DNA of 64,000 bases from Rhodococcus sp. 105337 (GCF_012844225.1 NZ_JABAGQ010000001.1:620001-684000); one strand, 5' to 3'; positions 51,174 to 60,418 are shown, counted from the stretch's first letter. Translations and numbers: made by a program. The notes: generated from the sequence alone by a model not told the origin.

Positions 51174-52202
51174 TCAGCCGGTGGGACCGTCGGTGACGAG
51201 CGGCCAGAGTTCGTCCGAGCCGACCGCAGTGCACAGGATCTCCGCGTCCCAGGACGCCACCGTTCCGAACTCACTGCGCCAGGAGAGGATTCGGTTTGCG
51301 TGGCGGTGCAGTTCGTGCTCCATCGTGAAGCCGATCGCGCCGAGAGACTGATGCGCGTTACGCACGATCACCGCTGCCGCGTGTCCGCTGCACGACGCCG
51401 CGGCAGCAATGGCGAACCGGGTCCGGGCGCTGTCGAAGCCGTGGTCGACCACAGCGGCGACAGCGGCATCGGTGGCGGCACGGGCGAGCGCTGATTCCGC
51501 CGCGAGATCGGCGACCAGCGCCTGGACCGCCTGGAACTTTCCGATGGCGCGGCCGAATTGCACGCGCGCGCTGGTGTGCTCGACGACGAGTTCGAGGATT
51601 CTGTCCATCGCACCGACCGACGCGAGGACCCGGATGAGTGCGCCCCGATACCGGAACTCCTCGACGAGTGTCCCGGGTACCTCGATACCGGACAACTCGG
51701 AGGTCTCCACCTGGATGTGGTCGCGTGGTTCGCTCGCCAGGTTCACCGATTCGGTCAGTTCGAGGTCAGCGCGAGCAACCTCCGCAACCCGCCAGGACGC
51801 GTCGGCGTCCGGCCACAGTACGACGACCGTGTCGGCGAACCGTGCCCACGGCACGTGCCGGGCGCTCCCGTTCTCGTCGAGTACGGCTGCCGTGCGGACC
51901 GCCGGACCGACACCGAGACCGGCCTGTTCGAGCAACCACCCTGCGAGCAAGTCGTTCTCTCCCACCGGTACCGCGGCCGCGGAAGCACCCGCGGCACCGA
52001 GAAGCAGCGCCGCCTCGGCCCAGCCCGCGCCGCTGCCACCGTCGGTTTCGCTCCCGGTCAATCGGTCGAGACCGAGTTCGCCGAGGGTCTGCCACAGCGG
52101 GCGGTCGAATTCGACGACCTCTCCGATGCGGTGGTCGTCCCCGGCGGTGAACACCTCGGAGAGCATCTGCGCGAAATCGCGCAATTCGGGGGACTCCGTC
52201 AT
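51174..52202 (-). CDS. Acyl-CoA dehydrogenase, divergent subunit
   Basis: 342 residues. A diverged acyl-CoA dehydrogenase: LTGSETDGGSGAGWAEAALLLGAAGASAAAVPVGE in the N-terminal part and ASVGAMDRILELVVEHTSARVQFGRAIGKFQAVQALVADLAAESALARAATDAAV and NAHQSLGAIGFTMEHELHRHANRILSWRSEFG in the C-terminal part. The FAD-binding TEPxxGSD block is absent. It overlaps the full-length dehydrogenase gene upstream by four bases, again suggesting a heteromeric pair. Confidence 0.86.
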   Translation of the reverse strand: MTESPELRDFAQMLSEVFTAGDDHRIGEVVEFDRPLWQTLGELGLDRLTGSETDGGSGAGWAEAALLLGAAGASAAAVPVGENDLLAGWLLEQAGLGVGPAVRTAAVLDENGSARHVPWARFADTVVVLWPDADASWRVAEVARADLELTESVNLASEPRDHIQVETSELSGIEVPGTLVEEFRYRGALIRVLASVGAMDRILELVVEHTSARVQFGRAIGKFQAVQALVADLAAESALARAATDAAVAAVVDHGFDSARTRFAIAAAASCSGHAAAVIVRNAHQSLGAIGFTMEHELHRHANRILSWRSEFGTVASWDAEILCTAVGSDELWPLVTDGPTG

Positions 52203-53344
52203 CGCATTCCCAATCCTCGTGCGATGACCCCGCGCAGGATCTCGCTGGTTCCGCCGCGCAGCGTGAAGCCCGGCCGTTGCATGACGCCGGCCCGGACGAG
52301 CCGGCGGAGCTGGTCGTCGGATGCGGTGTAGCCCGCGATCTCGTCGGCGAGGTCGGCGAGATCTCCCTCCGTCTTGGTACCCAGCACCTTGACCACCGAC
52401 GCCGCGAGTTCCGCATTCTCACCACGCTCGAGTGATTCCGACACCGCGGTGGACATGTGGTGCAGGCCCACCATGCGCGCGATCGTGGCACCGATCCTGG
52501 TGTCGGGCTCGAGAACACAGTCGGCAACGGACCGTACGAGACCGTCCAGCACACCGAAGGTGGACAGGAACCGTTCCGGCCCGCTCCGTTCGTACCCGAG
52601 TTCGCTCGTCACCTGTTCCCAGCCTGCGCCGACCGTCCCGAGCACGAGATCGTCGGGGACGAAGACGTCGTCGAGGAGCACCTCGTTGAAGTGGTGGTCG
52701 CCGGACATCGACATGATCGGCCGGATCGTCACGCCGGGGGAGTCGAGCAGGACGATGAACTGGCTCAGACCGTCGTGGCGGTGGGCAGGGTCGAGCGGGG
52801 CGGAGCGCGCCAGCGCGAAGAACGCATCGGCGTGGTGGGCGCCCGAGGTCCACAGTTTGGTTCCGCTGAGCTTCCAGCCGCCGTCGACCTGCGTCGCTTT
52901 CGTCTTGACACCGGCGAGGTCGGAACCCGAGTCGGGCTCGGACATGCCGATGGCCCAGCAGATCTCACCCGCTGCGATCCCGGGGAGAAACCGCTGCTTC
53001 TGTTCCTCCGTGCCGTATTTCAGCAACGACGGCGCCGCCTGGCGGTCGGCCACCCAGTGCGCCGCCACCGGAGCACCGACCGCAAGAAGTTCCTCCGTGA
53101 CGACGAACCGCTCCATGAACGTCCGGCCGTGGCCCCCGTACTCGACCGGAATGGTCATGCCGACCCATCCCTGCGCGGCAAGGCTGCGGGAGAACTCGGT
53201 GTTCCACCGCGTCAGCCACGTGTCGACACCGGGCGTGAACGTCCCCGCGTCGACCTGTTCCTTCAGGAACGCCCGGACGCGTGCGCGCAGTTCGGACAGT
53301 GCGGCATCCTCGGGTCCGGCTTTCGGCACCAATCGTGTGCTCAT
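52199..53344 (-). CDS. Acyl-CoA dehydrogenase, FAD-binding partner
   Basis: 381 residues from MSTRLVPKAGPEDAALSELRARVRAFLKEQV. GWVGMTIPVEYGGHGRTFMERFVVTEEL, CWAIGMSEPDSGSDLAGVKTKATQVDGGWKLSGTKLWTSGAH, and the C-terminal GFTLRGGTSEILRGVIARGLGMR fit the family. It overlaps the TetR gene by four bases and the divergent partner by four bases. Acts on an unknown acyl-CoA. Confidence 0.9.
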   Translation of the reverse strand: MSTRLVPKAGPEDAALSELRARVRAFLKEQVDAGTFTPGVDTWLTRWNTEFSRSLAAQGWVGMTIPVEYGGHGRTFMERFVVTEELLAVGAPVAAHWVADRQAAPSLLKYGTEEQKQRFLPGIAAGEICWAIGMSEPDSGSDLAGVKTKATQVDGGWKLSGTKLWTSGAHHADAFFALARSAPLDPAHRHDGLSQFIVLLDSPGVTIRPIMSMSGDHHFNEVLLDDVFVPDDLVLGTVGAGWEQVTSELGYERSGPERFLSTFGVLDGLVRSVADCVLEPDTRIGATIARMVGLHHMSTAVSESLERGENAELAASVVKVLGTKTEGDLADLADEIAGYTASDDQLRRLVRAGVMQRPGFTLRGGTSEILRGVIARGLGMR

Positions 53345-53961
53345 CGTCCATCTCTTCCATTGCTCGCCGGCACCGGAACACCGCCCGGGCACAGCAGATT
53401 CAAGGACAGTTCCGCGTATCGTTCCGCGATCACCTGCGGTGTATCCGGACCTGTGGGGTCGTACCAGTTCGCGATCGCGGACGTCATCGCCAGGATCGAC
53501 CGGCGGCAGTCGTCGGGGTAGCGGGTCGTGAACACACCCTCCTCGATTCCGGCGTCGATGATGTCCCGGATCCGGCGTCGCCCGGCCCGTCGTCGTTCCT
53601 CGTACAGTCGCGCGCCTTCCGGTTCGAGGTTACGCACCTCGGTGGCGATCATCCGGGCATGATCGGGAAACTGCGTACGGAACGCGACGTTACCCCGCAC
53701 GAAAGCGCGCAGTTGCTCTGTCGCATCGTCACCGGACTCGGCGAGTTCGGCATCGCACACGGCGTCGTACGTGTCCACACCGTCCATCAGCGTGGCGAGA
53801 AGCAACTCCTGTTTGTTCTTGTAGTGGTAGTACAGCGCCGACAGGCTGACACCGGCCTCGTGCGCGATCGTGCGAATCGACGACGAGCCGTACCCGTTCC
53901 GAACGAACTCCCTCCGGCCGGCTTCGATGAATATCCGTTGCTTCGCCGACGGTGCTCTCAC
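53341..53961 (-). CDS. TetR-family transcriptional regulator
   Basis: 206 residues. IFIEAGRREFVRNGYGSSSIRTIAHEAGVSLSALYYHYKNKQELLLATLMDG (about 10-61) is the DNA-binding head; the rest is a helical ligand domain (FPDHARMIATEVRNLEPEGARLYEERRRAGRRRIRDIIDAGIEEGVF). It is embedded in the acyl-CoA operon with four-base overlaps on both sides, so it should be autoregulated. The AACGATCGTT palindrome at 57575 is the obvious candidate operator. Ligand likely an acyl-CoA (inference). Confidence 0.92.
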   Translation of the reverse strand: MRAPSAKQRIFIEAGRREFVRNGYGSSSIRTIAHEAGVSLSALYYHYKNKQELLLATLMDGVDTYDAVCDAELAESGDDATEQLRAFVRGNVAFRTQFPDHARMIATEVRNLEPEGARLYEERRRAGRRRIRDIIDAGIEEGVFTTRYPDDCRRSILAMTSAIANWYDPTGPDTPQVIAERYAELSLNLLCPGGVPVPASNGRDGR

Positions 53962-55523
53962 GACGGGACCCCGGAGTCGCCGTACCTCGCGATGAGGTCG
54001 CGGAGTTCACCTTTGACCATCTTTCCGGTCGGTGTGCGCGGAAGCCCGCCCACGACGCGAACCTGCCTCGGGCACTTGAAGCGAGACAATCGTTCCCGGC
54101 AGAACTCGAGGATCTCGCGCTCCGGATCGTCACTGTCCACCACGTCCGAAAGCTGCACGAACGCCTCGACGCGCTCGCCGAGATCGGCATCGGGCACGCC
54201 TACGACCGCGACGTCGTGAACGAGGGGGTGCAGCGCCAGAACGCTCTCGACTTCCTGCGGATAGATATTGACGCCGCCCGAGATGATCGTGAAGTTCTCC
54301 CGACCGGTGAGGAACAGGACATCGTCGTCGTCCAGGTATCCGAGATCACCTGTTGTAAACCAGGATTCCCGGAACGGGTGTCGGGCGGACGCGGTCTTGA
54401 CCGGGTCTTTGTGGTATTCGAAGGAGAAGTCCCGGCGCTCGAAGTACACCGTCCCGATCTCTCCTGCCGGGAGCACCCGACCGGCTTCGTCGCAGATCCG
54501 GGCGAGGCCCAGAGTGCCCGGTCCCCCGGTCCGGCCGACACATCCGGGTTTACGGAGCCACTCCTGCGGGGTGACCACCGTACTGCCGATCGCCTCGGTC
54601 GCGGAATAGTACTCGTACACGATCTCACCCCACCACCGCATGAGTTCCTGTTTGACCTCGACCGGGCACGGCGCCGCGGAGTGGAGCGCATACCGCATCG
54701 ACGACAGGTCGTACCGGTCACGCACCTCGCGTGGGAGTTTCAGCAGCCGCACGAAATGAGTGGGAACCCATTGACTGTGGGTGACTCGATAGCGCTCGAT
54801 GCAGTCGAGTGCGAGTTCCGGTTCGAACCGTTCCATGAGCACTACGGTCCCCCCGAGCGCCTGGGTCGACACGCTGTAGCGCAAGGGTGCCGAGTGGTAG
54901 ATCGGCGCAGGCGAGAGGTACACCGAGTCTTCGCCGAAGCCGAAGCCGCGCACCGTCTTCAGGAGCGGCGGACCGGGCTCGTCCTCGATCCGGGCGCCGG
55001 TGAGCGGAGGCTTGATTCCCTTCGGCCTCCCGGTGGTACCCGAGGAATACAGCATGTCGCTGCCACGCGGCTGATCCGCCGGTGGTTCGGTGGGCAATCC
55101 CGCAATTTCGTCCTCGTACACGAGGTGCCCCGTGATCGGACCGGAGAAGGCGAGCCGGTGCGCCACTTTGGGCGTGAGCGCGACGATCTCTTCGGCGAGT
55201 GGTGCGAGTGGCGCCGAGACCGCCAGTACCGTTGCGTCACAGTCGTCGACGATGTACCCGGCCTCCGCGGCGGACAGATGCGAGTTGACGAACGTGATGT
55301 ATGCCCCGGATCGCAATGCTCCCCAGTACAGTTCGAATACCGAGGCGTCGTTGACCGACAACACGGCGATATGATCGCCGGCTCCGACACCGTGGGCGCG
55401 GAGCCAATGCGCGAACCGGACCGATGAGTCCTCGAGCTGACGGTAGGTGATCGTCCGGCCCGTCGCGACCTCGTGCACGGCGGGCCGATCCGGTTCCGCG
55501 GCTGCGTATCGGCCCGGATACAT
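53958..55523 (-). CDS. AMP-dependent acyl-CoA synthetase
   Basis: 521 residues. SDMLYSSGTTGRPKGIKPPLTG is the P-loop, YEYYSATEAIGSTVVT the A5 region, SWFTTGDLGYLDDDDVLFLTGRENFTIISGGVNIYPQEVESVLALHP the A7-A8 hinge, and LPRTPTGKMVKGEL the intact A10 motif with catalytic Lys. The ATG (MYPGRYAAAEPDRPAVHEV) begins three bases before the stop of the upstream dehydrogenase gene. A longer open frame extending upstream is out of phase with that gene and not coding. Activates the acid substrate of this operon. Confidence 0.9.
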   Translation of the reverse strand: MYPGRYAAAEPDRPAVHEVATGRTITYRQLEDSSVRFAHWLRAHGVGAGDHIAVLSVNDASVFELYWGALRSGAYITFVNSHLSAAEAGYIVDDCDATVLAVSAPLAPLAEEIVALTPKVAHRLAFSGPITGHLVYEDEIAGLPTEPPADQPRGSDMLYSSGTTGRPKGIKPPLTGARIEDEPGPPLLKTVRGFGFGEDSVYLSPAPIYHSAPLRYSVSTQALGGTVVLMERFEPELALDCIERYRVTHSQWVPTHFVRLLKLPREVRDRYDLSSMRYALHSAAPCPVEVKQELMRWWGEIVYEYYSATEAIGSTVVTPQEWLRKPGCVGRTGGPGTLGLARICDEAGRVLPAGEIGTVYFERRDFSFEYHKDPVKTASARHPFRESWFTTGDLGYLDDDDVLFLTGRENFTIISGGVNIYPQEVESVLALHPLVHDVAVVGVPDADLGERVEAFVQLSDVVDSDDPEREILEFCRERLSRFKCPRQVRVVGGLPRTPTGKMVKGELRDLIARYGDSGVPS

Positions 55524-55525
55524 CC

Positions 55526-56683
55526 CTAGAGCCCCAGATCCTTCGAGATGATCGTCTTCATCACTTCGCTGGTGCCGCCGTAGATTCGGGTGACGCGGGT
55601 GTCCGCGTACAGGCGGGCGATGGGGTACTCGGTGATGTACCCGTAGCCGCCGTGCAATTGGAGACACTTGTCGATCACGCGCCCGGCGACCTCGGTGCAG
55701 AACAGTTTTGCACGAGCGGCATCGGCGACGCTCAGTTCCTTGCGGTCGAGAAGTTCGAGACAGTGGTCGACGTAGACGCGGGCGGCCTGGGTCTCCGCGG
55801 AGCACTCGGCGAGGACGAATTTGGTGTTCTGGAACGCGGCGACCGGCTTCCCGAAAACTTTGCGGTCCCTGGTGTACGCGAGTGCGTGGGCAATCGCGGC
55901 TTCGGCGAATCCGACCTGGTTGAGCGCGATACTCAATCGCTCCTGCGGCAGGTTGTGGGTGAGGTATCCGAAGCCGGCACCCTCCTCGCCGAGAAGGTTT
56001 TCGACGGGAACGCGAACGTCGTTGTACGACAGTTCGGCCGTGTCCTGCTGGTGCAGGCCGATCTTGTCGAGTTTGCGCCCGACGGAGAATCCTTCGGTGT
56101 CGGTGGGCACGGCGATGATCGACAGTCCCCCTCGACGGTTCTCCGGGTCGAACGGCGAAGTCCGGCACACCGTGAGGATCAGGTCGGCCGTCACCCCGCC
56201 CGTGATGAAGGTCTTCGCTCCGTTGACGATGTAGTGCGAGCCGTCGTCCGACAACTTTGCGGTGGTCGCGATGTTGGCGAGGTCGGAACCGGTACCCGGT
56301 TCGGTCATTGCGATGGCCGTCATGATCGAGCCGTCCGCGAAGCCCGGAAGCCAGCGCTTCTTCTGCTCCTCGGTGGCGTATTCGAGCAGGTACGGCAGGA
56401 TCAGGCACGCATGAACGGTGTACGAGCCGAACGAGACTCCGGCGCGGGCCACCTCTTCGAACACGATGGTGTTGTAGACGAAGCTCGATTCTCCGCCCCC
56501 ACCGAACTCCTCGGGTACCTGGATGCCCAGAACGCCGAGTTCACCGAGCCGGGTGAAGAATTCGCGCGGGGGACGTCCGAGTTCGTCCCACTCCTCGCGG
56601 TGCGGAACGACTTCCTTTTCGATGAAGTCCCGCAACATCTTCCGGAATTGCTCGTGCTCTTCGGTCATGATCGTGCGTTGCAT
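55526..56683 (-). CDS. Acyl-CoA dehydrogenase
   Basis: 385 residues with all usual blocks: GVLGIQVPEEFGGGGESSFVYN, MTAIAMTEPGTGSDLANIATTAKLSDDGSHYIVNGAKTFITGG, QERLSIALNQVGFAEAAIAHALAYTRDRKVFGKPVAAFQNTKFVLAE, and LHGGYGYITEYPIARLYADTRVTRIYGGTSEVMKTIISKDLGL. The catalytic-base position in IYGGTSE aligns with long-chain or isovaleryl-type enzymes. Second gene of the operon. Confidence 0.92.
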   Translation of the reverse strand: MQRTIMTEEHEQFRKMLRDFIEKEVVPHREEWDELGRPPREFFTRLGELGVLGIQVPEEFGGGGESSFVYNTIVFEEVARAGVSFGSYTVHACLILPYLLEYATEEQKKRWLPGFADGSIMTAIAMTEPGTGSDLANIATTAKLSDDGSHYIVNGAKTFITGGVTADLILTVCRTSPFDPENRRGGLSIIAVPTDTEGFSVGRKLDKIGLHQQDTAELSYNDVRVPVENLLGEEGAGFGYLTHNLPQERLSIALNQVGFAEAAIAHALAYTRDRKVFGKPVAAFQNTKFVLAECSAETQAARVYVDHCLELLDRKELSVADAARAKLFCTEVAGRVIDKCLQLHGGYGYITEYPIARLYADTRVTRIYGGTSEVMKTIISKDLGL

Positions 56684-56713
56684 GGTGCGTCCTTCGAACG
56701 GCGCTGAGGCGGG

Positions 56714-57523
56714 TCAGTTACCCGTGAAGTTGCCCGGGCGGCGTTCGAGGAACGCGGAGAGGGCCTCACGGTGGTCTTGGGTGTGGTGTGACAGTGCTTG
56801 CAGGGAGGCAGAGAGTTCGAGCAGGGTATCGAGGTCCACGCGCTGGCCCTCGCGGAGAAGCTTTTTCGTCATGCGCAGCGCGTTCGGCGGATTGACCGCG
56901 ACCCGCGCGGCCAGTGCGTTCGCCGCCCCGAGCAGTTCTTCGGGTTCGACGACCTGCGACACCATGCCCCATTCGAGTGCGGTCGCGGCGTCCACGCGAT
57001 CTCCGGTGAACGCCATTTCGGCGGCGCGGGCAGCACCGACCGCGCGGGGCAGCAGCCACGCGCCGCCGTCACCGGGGATGATGCCGAGCTTGACAAAACT
57101 TTCGGCGAAGAACGCCTTCGTGGAGGCAATTCGCATGTCGCACATCATCGCCAGGTCGCACCCCGCGCCGACGGCCGGGCCGTTGACGGCAGCGATGATC
57201 GGTACCTCGCAGTGGTAGATCGCTTTGGGCAGCCGCTGGATGCCGCGGCGGTAACCCTCCCGGAGCGCGTGCGGCGCGCCCGCGAACATTCCGGCGCGCT
57301 CGTCCATGTCCTTGACGTTGCCGCCCGCGGAGAAGGCGCTTCCGGCACCGGTGAGGACCACCACGCGGGTCTCGATGTCGTTGTTCGCTTCGTCGACCAG
57401 ATACACGAGGCGCTCGACGACGTCGTCTCCCGAGATCGGGTTGCGGGCATCGGGAAGGTTGATCGTCCACGTGACGACGTTTCCGTTGCGCTCACTGAGT
57501 ACGACGTCCTGCGCTGTCGTCAT
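56714..57523 (-). CDS. Enoyl-CoA hydratase
   Basis: 269 residues. NVVTWTINLPDARNPISGDDVVERL, SAFSAGGNVKDMDERAGMFAG and EVPIIAAVNGPAVGAGCDLAMMCDMRIASTKAFFAESFVKLGIIPGDGGAWLLPRAVG are canonical crotonase segments; Glu in FFAESFVKLG is in the position of a catalytic acid. First gene of the operon, transcribed from the promoter/operator at 57575-57613. The ATG is preceded by GGAAGGACC. Confidence 0.92.
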   Translation of the reverse strand: MTTAQDVVLSERNGNVVTWTINLPDARNPISGDDVVERLVYLVDEANNDIETRVVVLTGAGSAFSAGGNVKDMDERAGMFAGAPHALREGYRRGIQRLPKAIYHCEVPIIAAVNGPAVGAGCDLAMMCDMRIASTKAFFAESFVKLGIIPGDGGAWLLPRAVGAARAAEMAFTGDRVDAATALEWGMVSQVVEPEELLGAANALAARVAVNPPNALRMTKKLLREGQRVDLDTLLELSASLQALSHHTQDHREALSAFLERRPGNFTGN

Positions 57524-57574
57524 AGGGGTCGTGGTCCTTCCGTCGCCGAGGTGGCCCGAACCGTGATTTGGTCG

Positions 57575-57613
57575 AACGATCGTTAAACTACGGACACGGC
57601 ACGCGACTGTAAA
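57575..57613 (-). promoter_or_regulatory. Promoter and candidate TetR operator of the acyl-CoA operon
   Basis: On the minus strand, -35 TTTACA (57608-57613) and -10 TAGTTT (57585-57590) are 17 bp apart. The perfect ten-base palindrome AACGATCGTT (57575-57584) abuts the -10 box on its downstream side, a position suited to repression. The TetR encoded in the operon is the likely ligand-responsive repressor (inference). Confidence 0.6.
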
Positions 57614-57632
57614 GGCCCCGAGCGGTGTCCGG

Positions 57633-59087
57633 TCAGTCGGGCAGGCTCATGCCCGATTCGGCAATTCGTATGCGAACCTCGTCGGGGAAGACGTTGCGGA
57701 ACACGAACGGATCCCGGCCCAGGACCCATCCGGGCGCGAGCGCCGTGGCGTACCGCTCGAAGTACCCGAGTTGTTTTCCGAAGAGGACGAGTTCCTCGGG
57801 GCTCGAGGTGTTCCATTTGCGGCCGAGCGACACGAGAGCGCCTATCAACTCGCTCAGACGCAACTCCCCCATGTCCCGGCCGAGCAGCGGCCCGAAGGTG
57901 TCGGCCACTTGCCGGCCCACCTCCACATCGTCGAGGTCGAGATCCGCCGCGACACCCAGCGCCCGCACACTGCGGGCCACCTCGGTGAAATCTCCCTCGA
58001 GCAGTGCGGCCCGGAACAGCGAGCGGAGCAACTCGCGCCATTTCTCGGGCAACTCGCCGACGATCCCGAAGTCGAGCAGTGCGACCCGGCCGTCGTCGAG
58101 GAGCCAGAGATTTCCCGCGTGCACGTCCCCGTGGAAAGGCCCGTGGCACAGCACCGCCTCGATCCACACCTTCACTCCCCGTCGCACGAGCAGCGCGGTG
58201 TCGATACCGTCCTGCCCCGGGACGACACGGTCGAGCGGTCGGCCGCTGAGCCGTTCCATGCAGATCACACGCGGGCCGCACCAGTCCCAGTACACCTCGG
58301 GGACCGTCACGAATCTGTTGTCGCCGAAGGCCGCGATGTTGCGCCGGAACCGGTCCTGCCGGTCCGCCTCGACCGTGGCGTTGAGTTCGGTCATGGTCGC
58401 GTTGTAGAGGTCGCGGATGATCGCGGGGGTGTTCGCGATGCGAAAGAACTCGAATACCTGCAACATTCGTGCGCCGACATACGCGGCACGGAGGTCGACG
58501 AGCATACGATGCGCGATCCCCGGTCGCTGCACCTTCACCACAGCACGTCGTCCGTCGCGCAGCACGCAGCCGTGTACCTGCGCGACGGAAGCCGCGGCGA
58601 GCGGCACGTCCTCGAACGACAGGAACATCTCGTCGATCGGGTGGCCGAGATCCGCTTCGATGACCGCGCGCGCTTCGGCGGACGGAAAGGTGGGGACGTC
58701 GTCCAGCATCCGCAGGCAGGCATCCGCGAGAGCGACCGGGAACAGCCCCGGCGACGAGGCGACCAGCTGGCCGAGCTTCACGAAGGTGGGCCCGAGGTGC
58801 TCGAACGCGTCGACCGTTCCGTGCGCGGCAGCACCGACAACGCCGCGGCCACGCGGACGAACGACCCAGCGCAGTACCGCCCACAGCACGAACGTCACGA
58901 GAACGACGCCCACCACCACGGCGCGGCCGAGTTCGGCGAGCCCGAACCGGTCGAGCGGCGGCCGGTCCACCCGCAGGGCCTCGGGTGACGGGCCGCCCGA
59001 ACACGGCCCCACGGGTCCGCGAGGCGAGGGGTGCGCCTCCCCCACGGTCACCTCCGATGCCTGGTCGCGCAGTGTGTGATCCTGCAC
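57633..59087 (-). CDS. ABC1/UbiB-family atypical kinase
   Basis: About 484 residues from a GTG behind GGAGTGGGGG; a GTG seven codons upstream is an alternative. One membrane segment (GRAVVVGVVLVTFVLWAVLRWVV) precedes the ABC1 domain. FEHLGPTFVKLGQLVASSPGLFP carries the KxGQ motif, AAASVAQVHGCVLRDGRRAVVKVQRPG the Ala-rich loop and lysine, GPFHGDVHAGNLWLLDDGRVALLDFGIVG the catalytic and metal-binding residues. Such proteins act in quinone biosynthesis or lipid homeostasis. A longer open frame upstream contains a repeat-derived EKYPEKYPE run and is not coding. Confidence 0.87.
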   Translation of the reverse strand: MQDHTLRDQASEVTVGEAHPSPRGPVGPCSGGPSPEALRVDRPPLDRFGLAELGRAVVVGVVLVTFVLWAVLRWVVRPRGRGVVGAAAHGTVDAFEHLGPTFVKLGQLVASSPGLFPVALADACLRMLDDVPTFPSAEARAVIEADLGHPIDEMFLSFEDVPLAAASVAQVHGCVLRDGRRAVVKVQRPGIAHRMLVDLRAAYVGARMLQVFEFFRIANTPAIIRDLYNATMTELNATVEADRQDRFRRNIAAFGDNRFVTVPEVYWDWCGPRVICMERLSGRPLDRVVPGQDGIDTALLVRRGVKVWIEAVLCHGPFHGDVHAGNLWLLDDGRVALLDFGIVGELPEKWRELLRSLFRAALLEGDFTEVARSVRALGVAADLDLDDVEVGRQVADTFGPLLGRDMGELRLSELIGALVSLGRKWNTSSPEELVLFGKQLGYFERYATALAPGWVLGRDPFVFRNVFPDEVRIRIAESGMSLPD

Positions 59088-59197
59088 CGCGTGCCCCCAC
59101 TCCTTCACCGACGCGCGCACCCGACGGCGCGGCTGTGAGCACGGTACCCGGAGAGGTGCCCAGGATCGAGAGGCACGAACGCTCGAACGTGAGTTCT

Positions 59198-59269
59198 CGG
59201 GGTATTTCTCAGGGTATTTCTCAGGGTGTTCTGTGTCGGTACCCACGACTACCCTTTGACGGGTAGTCG
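59198..59269. repeat. Short tandem repeat and hairpin in divergent ubiB/sigG region
   Basis: A 12-base unit (GGTATTTCTCAG) is repeated twice with a third partial copy around 59202-59229, followed by the perfect inverted repeat CGACTACCC-N6-GGGTAGTCG (59246-59269). The hairpin is about 30 bp before the sigma-factor gene and its loop contains part of a TTGACG box. It may be an operator or the sigma factor's own regulatory site. Confidence 0.5.
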
Positions 59270-59299
59270 TTCGGGCCGACGAATCGGAGTGGGTGCGGT

Positions 59300-60334
59300 A
59301 TGGCAGAACAACTTCTCCCCGGTCCCCCCGGCGCTGTCGCCGACGAGACCGATTTCATGGGGCTGGCCGAGCCGTTCCGGCGCGAGCTTCTCGCCCATTG
59401 TTACCGCATGAGCGGGTCGCTCCACGATGCCGAAGACCTCGTGCAGGAAACGTATCTCCGAGCATGGCGCGGGTACGACAATTTCGGCGGTCGCTCGTCG
59501 CTGCGCACATGGTTGCACCGCATCGCGACCAACGTCTGTCTCACTGCGCTCGAGGGTCGGAAACGCCGTCCGCTGCCCACCGGTCTCGGTGCGCCCAGTT
59601 CCGACCCCGCAGACGATCTCGTGGTCCGCCAAGAGGTTCCCTGGCTCGAACCCATCCCCGGCACCTACACCGACGACGGGCGGACCGACGATCCGTCCGA
59701 TCCGGCAACGATCGTCGCGTCGCGCGATTCGATCCGGCTCGCCTTCGTCGCGGCGCTGCAGCATCTGTCCGCACGGCAACGCGCGGTGCTCCTGCTGCGC
59801 GATGTCCTGCAGTGGCGCGCGGCCGAGGTTGCCACGGCGCTCGACACGTCGACAGCCGCGGTCAACAGTCTGCTCCAGCGTGCCCGCGCGCAGTTGAAAG
59901 ATGCTCAGGTCACGTCCGATCGGCCGACCGAACCCGAGAGCGCGGAGGCCAAGGCCCTCGTGGAGCGGTGGGTCGAAGGGTTCGAGAAGTACGACATCGA
60001 CTCGCTCGTCGACATGCTCACGAAGGACGCGATCTGGGAGATGCCGCCGTTCGACGGCTGGTACCAGGGCGCCGACGCCATCGTCACCCTCATCAAGCTC
60101 AATTGTCCGGCGAAGGGCCCCGGCGACCAGGTCATGCTGCCCACAACCGCAAACGGTCAGCCTGCGCTCGGGCTCTACATGCGCGGGGAGGACGGCGTGC
60201 ACCGCCCTTTTCAGCTCCAGGTTCTCGACATTGTCGGCGGGAAAGTCGCGCATGCCACGGCCTTCTTCGCCGATGACACCACCGCCCTGTTTGCCCGGTT
60301 CGGCCTGCCGGCGTTCCCGACGACCCGAAGCTGA
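59300..60334 (+). CDS. sigG: ECF sigma factor with SnoaL-like C-terminal domain (SigG type)
   Basis: 344 residues. Region 2 is PFRRELLAHCYRMSGSLHDAEDLVQETYLRAWRGYDNFGGRSSLRTWLHRIATNVCLTALE; region 4 is LAFVAALQHLSARQRAVLLLRDVLQWRAAEVATALDTSTAAVNSLLQRARAQLK. The linker has QEVPWLEPIPGTY, a signature of the SigG group. Residues about 215-335 (AKALVERWVEGFEKYDIDSLVDMLTKDAIWEMPPFDGWYQG) form a SnoaL-like domain that replaces an anti-sigma factor in these proteins. Regulated genes are not evident. Confidence 0.88.
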   Translation: MAEQLLPGPPGAVADETDFMGLAEPFRRELLAHCYRMSGSLHDAEDLVQETYLRAWRGYDNFGGRSSLRTWLHRIATNVCLTALEGRKRRPLPTGLGAPSSDPADDLVVRQEVPWLEPIPGTYTDDGRTDDPSDPATIVASRDSIRLAFVAALQHLSARQRAVLLLRDVLQWRAAEVATALDTSTAAVNSLLQRARAQLKDAQVTSDRPTEPESAEAKALVERWVEGFEKYDIDSLVDMLTKDAIWEMPPFDGWYQGADAIVTLIKLNCPAKGPGDQVMLPTTANGQPALGLYMRGEDGVHRPFQLQVLDIVGGKVAHATAFFADDTTALFARFGLPAFPTTRS

Positions 60335-60418
60335 GACACATTTCCGCACCGTGCCCCGACCGCGCGCAGCGGCTACCCGAGACACCCCGTGATCGGTGCC
60401 CCTGATAGAGAAGGGGAC

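Noticed and set aside
55524-56408. Apparent N-terminal extension making an 816-residue dehydrogenase-ligase fusion
   Set aside because: The extra part is an alternative frame over the acyl-CoA dehydrogenase gene; the ligase has its own ATG with normal length at 55523.
59198-59229. CRISPR-like short repeats
   Set aside because: Units are directly adjacent with no spacers and only two to three copies.
59109-59246. N-terminal extension of the UbiB-like protein
   Set aside because: Contains EKYPEKYPE derived from the tandem DNA repeat and overlaps the sigma-factor control region.
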